Source of the DNA: Thermococcus sp.
GTDB lineage: Archaea > Methanobacteriota_B > Thermococci > Thermococcales > Thermococcaceae
Length of the DNA: 5,902 bases
Assembly (NCBI GenBank): GCA_011050175.1
Contig: DRGF01000110.1
Span: 1-5,902, forward strand
Direction: 5' to 3'
The translations under genes were made by a program, and so were the position numbers. Each line of letters starts with the position of its first letter. The stretch's first letter is position 1. This document shows, one piece after another, positions 3,926 to 5,902 of this stretch. Below the pieces are notes generated by a model. It did no database searches. It saw nothing but the letters and a program-made list of their open reading frames with translations, and was not told the DNA's origin.

Positions 3926-5902
3926 ATGGCATCGAGAGGACCGACCGTTGTGGATGTTACTCCTGACGACCTTTGGCTTGTTATGGAGTCATACTGGAAA
4001 GAGAGGGGACTTGTAAGGCAGCACCTTGATTCTTACAACGCCTTCATCGAAGAGGGCATGCAGCAGGTTATAAACGAGTTCGGCGGGCTGAAGCCGGATA
4101 TCCCTGACTTTGAGGTTAAGTTTGGCAAGATACGCCTTGGTGAGCCCGAGTTCCAGGAGGCCCAGGGACAGAGAAAGCCGCTCTACCCGATGGACGCCAG
4201 GATAAGGAACCTGACCTACTCGGCCCCGCTTTACCTTGAGCTCATCCCGGTCATCAAGGGCATCGAACAGGAGGCCGTCGAGGTCCGCATTGGAGAGCTC
4301 CCGATAATGCTCAAGTCCAAGGCCTGCAGGCTTTACGGCCTCAGCGATGAGGAGCTCGTGGAGCTCGGCGAGGACCCGAAGGACCCGGGAGGATACTTCA
4401 TCATAAACGGTTCTGAGAGGGTTATAGTCTCTATCGAAGATCTCGCCCCGAACAAGACCCTCGTTGAGCGTGACGAGAGGCAGAACAGGATAATCGCGAA
4501 GGTGTTCTCATACAGGCACGGTTACAGGGCCCTGATAACCGTCGAGAGGAGGAAGGACGGTATCCTCTACGTCAACATTCCGAACGTCCCGAGGCCCGTC
4601 AAGTTCGTTTACGTCATGCGCGCCCTCGGTCTTCTGAGCGATAAGGAGATCGTCGAGGCCGTGAGTGACGACCCGAGAATACAGCAGGTTCTCTTCGACA
4701 ACCTAGAAGATGCGAGCGACGTGATGACCCAGGAGGAGGCCCTGGACTACATAGGAAAGCTTTCCCTGCCCGGCCAGCCGAAGGAGTACAGGCTCAAGAG
4801 GGCCGAGCACATAATAGACAACAACCTCCTCCCGCACATGGGCGTCGAGCCCGAGAGGAGAAAGGCCAAGGCCTACTACCTCGGTATGATGGCCCTCAAG
4901 GTCCTGGAGCTTTCCCTCGGCCTCCGTGGTGAGGACGACAAGGATCACTACGCCAACAAGAGGCTCAAGCTCGCTGGAGACCTTCTCAAAGACCTCTTCC
5001 GTGTTGCCTTCGGCCAGCTCGTCAAGGACATGCAGTACCAGATGACCAAGACCTACCAGAGGAAGGGCGAGCGCTACACATTTGAGAACATCCAGAGGTT
5101 CGTGAGGAACTCCATAAGGCCGGACGTCCTCAGCGAGAGGATCGAGCACGCCCTCGCTACCGGTGCCTGGCCGGGTGGAAGGACCGGTGTGAGCCAGCTC
5201 CTCGACAGAACCAACTACATGTCAACCCTTTCTCACCTCAGGCGTGTCACTTCACCGCTCAGCAGGGACCAGCCACACTTCGAGGCGCGTGACCTTCACG
5301 GAACCCACTGGGGAAGGATCTGTCCAACAGAGACGCCAGAAGGTCCGAACTGTGGTCTCGTTAAGAACCTCGCACTGATGTCCCAGATAACAACGGGAAT
5401 CCCTGAGGAGGAAGTTAGGGAGTACCTGAGCAAGCTCGGCGTCGTCCCAATCGAGGAGAGGAGACCCAACACACAGCTCTGGCGCCTTTACCTCAACGGA
5501 GTCCTCATCGGAACCGTGGAAGACGGAGAGGCCCTCGCCCGCAGGATAAGGGACGACAGGAGGAACGGAAGGATAAGTGACGTCATCAACGTGGCGATGT
5601 ACCAGGACGAGGAGGTCAGGGAAGTATACGTCAACAGCGACGACGGCCGTGTCAGGAGGCCGCTCATCATCGTTGAGAACGGCAAGCCCAAGCTCACCCG
5701 CGAGCACGTTGAGGCCATAAAGAACGGCCAGCTTACCTGGAGCGACCTTGTAAAGATGGGCGTCATTGAGTACCTCGATGCCGAGGAAGAGGAGAACGCC
5801 TACGTCGCCACCTGGCCCTGGGAAGTCACAGAGGAGCACACCCACCTCGAGCTCATGCCCGCTGCGATACTCGGTATCCCCGCTTCGCTCGTCCCGTATC
5901 CT
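3926..5902 (+). CDS. rpoB: DNA-directed RNA polymerase subunit B, N-terminal part
   Basis: An open frame of exactly 659 codons runs off the right edge. It starts MASRGPTVVDVTPDDLWLVM and encodes the second-largest catalytic subunit, homologous to bacterial beta and eukaryotic Rpb2. Seen: GGYFIINGSERV (residues 155-166, protrusion/lobe region), AWPGGRTGVSQLLDRTNYMS and TLSHLRRVTSPLSRDQPHF (fork-loop area, equivalent to the bacterial rifampicin region), THWGRICPTETPEGPNCGLV (about 460-479), and near the edge EYLDAEEEENAYVATWPWEV and AAILGIPASLVPYP. The full family protein in Thermococcales is about 1120 residues, so around 460 are missing to the right. In methanogens and haloarchaea the gene is split into B'' and B' near the middle. 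Here the frame is uninterrupted across that zone, as expected for Thermococcales. rpoA' and rpoA'' probably follow outside the window. Confidence 0.97.
   Translation, partial: MASRGPTVVDVTPDDLWLVMESYWKERGLVRQHLDSYNAFIEEGMQQVINEFGGLKPDIPDFEVKFGKIRLGEPEFQEAQGQRKPLYPMDARIRNLTYSAPLYLELIPVIKGIEQEAVEVRIGELPIMLKSKACRLYGLSDEELVELGEDPKDPGGYFIINGSERVIVSIEDLAPNKTLVERDERQNRIIAKVFSYRHGYRALITVERRKDGILYVNIPNVPRPVKFVYVMRALGLLSDKEIVEAVSDDPRIQQVLFDNLEDASDVMTQEEALDYIGKLSLPGQPKEYRLKRAEHIIDNNLLPHMGVEPERRKAKAYYLGMMALKVLELSLGLRGEDDKDHYANKRLKLAGDLLKDLFRVAFGQLVKDMQYQMTKTYQRKGERYTFENIQRFVRNSIRPDVLSERIEHALATGAWPGGRTGVSQLLDRTNYMSTLSHLRRVTSPLSRDQPHFEARDLHGTHWGRICPTETPEGPNCGLVKNLALMSQITTGIPEEEVREYLSKLGVVPIEERRPNTQLWRLYLNGVLIGTVEDGEALARRIRDDRRNGRISDVINVAMYQDEEVREVYVNSDDGRVRRPLIIVENGKPKLTREHVEAIKNGQLTWSDLVKMGVIEYLDAEEEENAYVATWPWEVTEEHTHLELMPAAILGIPASLVPYP

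Noticed and set aside
5252..5845. 197-codon antisense frame inside rpoB (and others at 4703-5149, 5488-5766)
   Set aside because: These are shadows of the rpoB reading frame with no independent signals.

Overview
This window looks like chromosomal DNA of a hyperthermophilic euryarchaeon of the order Thermococcales, most likely Thermococcus. The evidence is the two-subunit archaeal glycine dehydrogenase (GcvPA and GcvPB), RNA polymerase subunit H placed directly before an unsplit subunit B, GC-rich tRNA genes with encoded CCA ends, GGAGGTG-type ribosome binding sites, and TTTATAAAT/TTATATA promoter boxes. The genus call comes from remembered protein similarity, not from a search.

Layout. Positions 1-2004 hold the 3' end of gcvPA and all of gcvPB, abutting as TGA-ATG on the plus strand. 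A hairpin that overlaps the gcvPB stop codon and is followed by five Ts probably ends this transcript. Positions 2005-2609 (region A) are an AT-richer gap between two convergent transcripts, with no credible protein gene but many near-perfect short hairpins. A tRNA-Thr(UGU) gene lies on the minus strand at 2610-2686. Across a divergent promoter region (2687-2821) it faces a plus-strand tandem pair, tRNA-Asn(GUU) and a CAU-anticodon tRNA that is more likely tRNA-Ile2 than tRNA-Met. Positions 2982-3659 (region B) are a second noncoding gap. It holds fragments related to region A and then three TATA-like boxes before rpoH. From 3660 to the end are rpoH and the first 659 codons of rpoB.

How the genes work together. 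GcvPA and GcvPB form the pyridoxal-phosphate P-protein that decarboxylates glycine. The tRNAs and RNAP subunits are housekeeping genes and very likely start the classical archaeal rpoH-rpoB-rpoA'-rpoA'' cluster. The genes themselves are ordinary.

The unexplained content is in regions A and B. Two pairs of hairpins in A differ from each other only by paired (compensatory) changes in their stems. One of these pairs brackets the convergent gap. A roughly 35-bp AT-rich word in B recurs in degenerate copies in A, in both orientations. A 10-bp perfect stem in A encloses two smaller hairpins and is followed by three more hairpins packed end to end. This could be a decayed interspersed palindromic repeat family or a structured noncoding RNA. 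The window alone cannot decide, and no complete new system is demonstrated.
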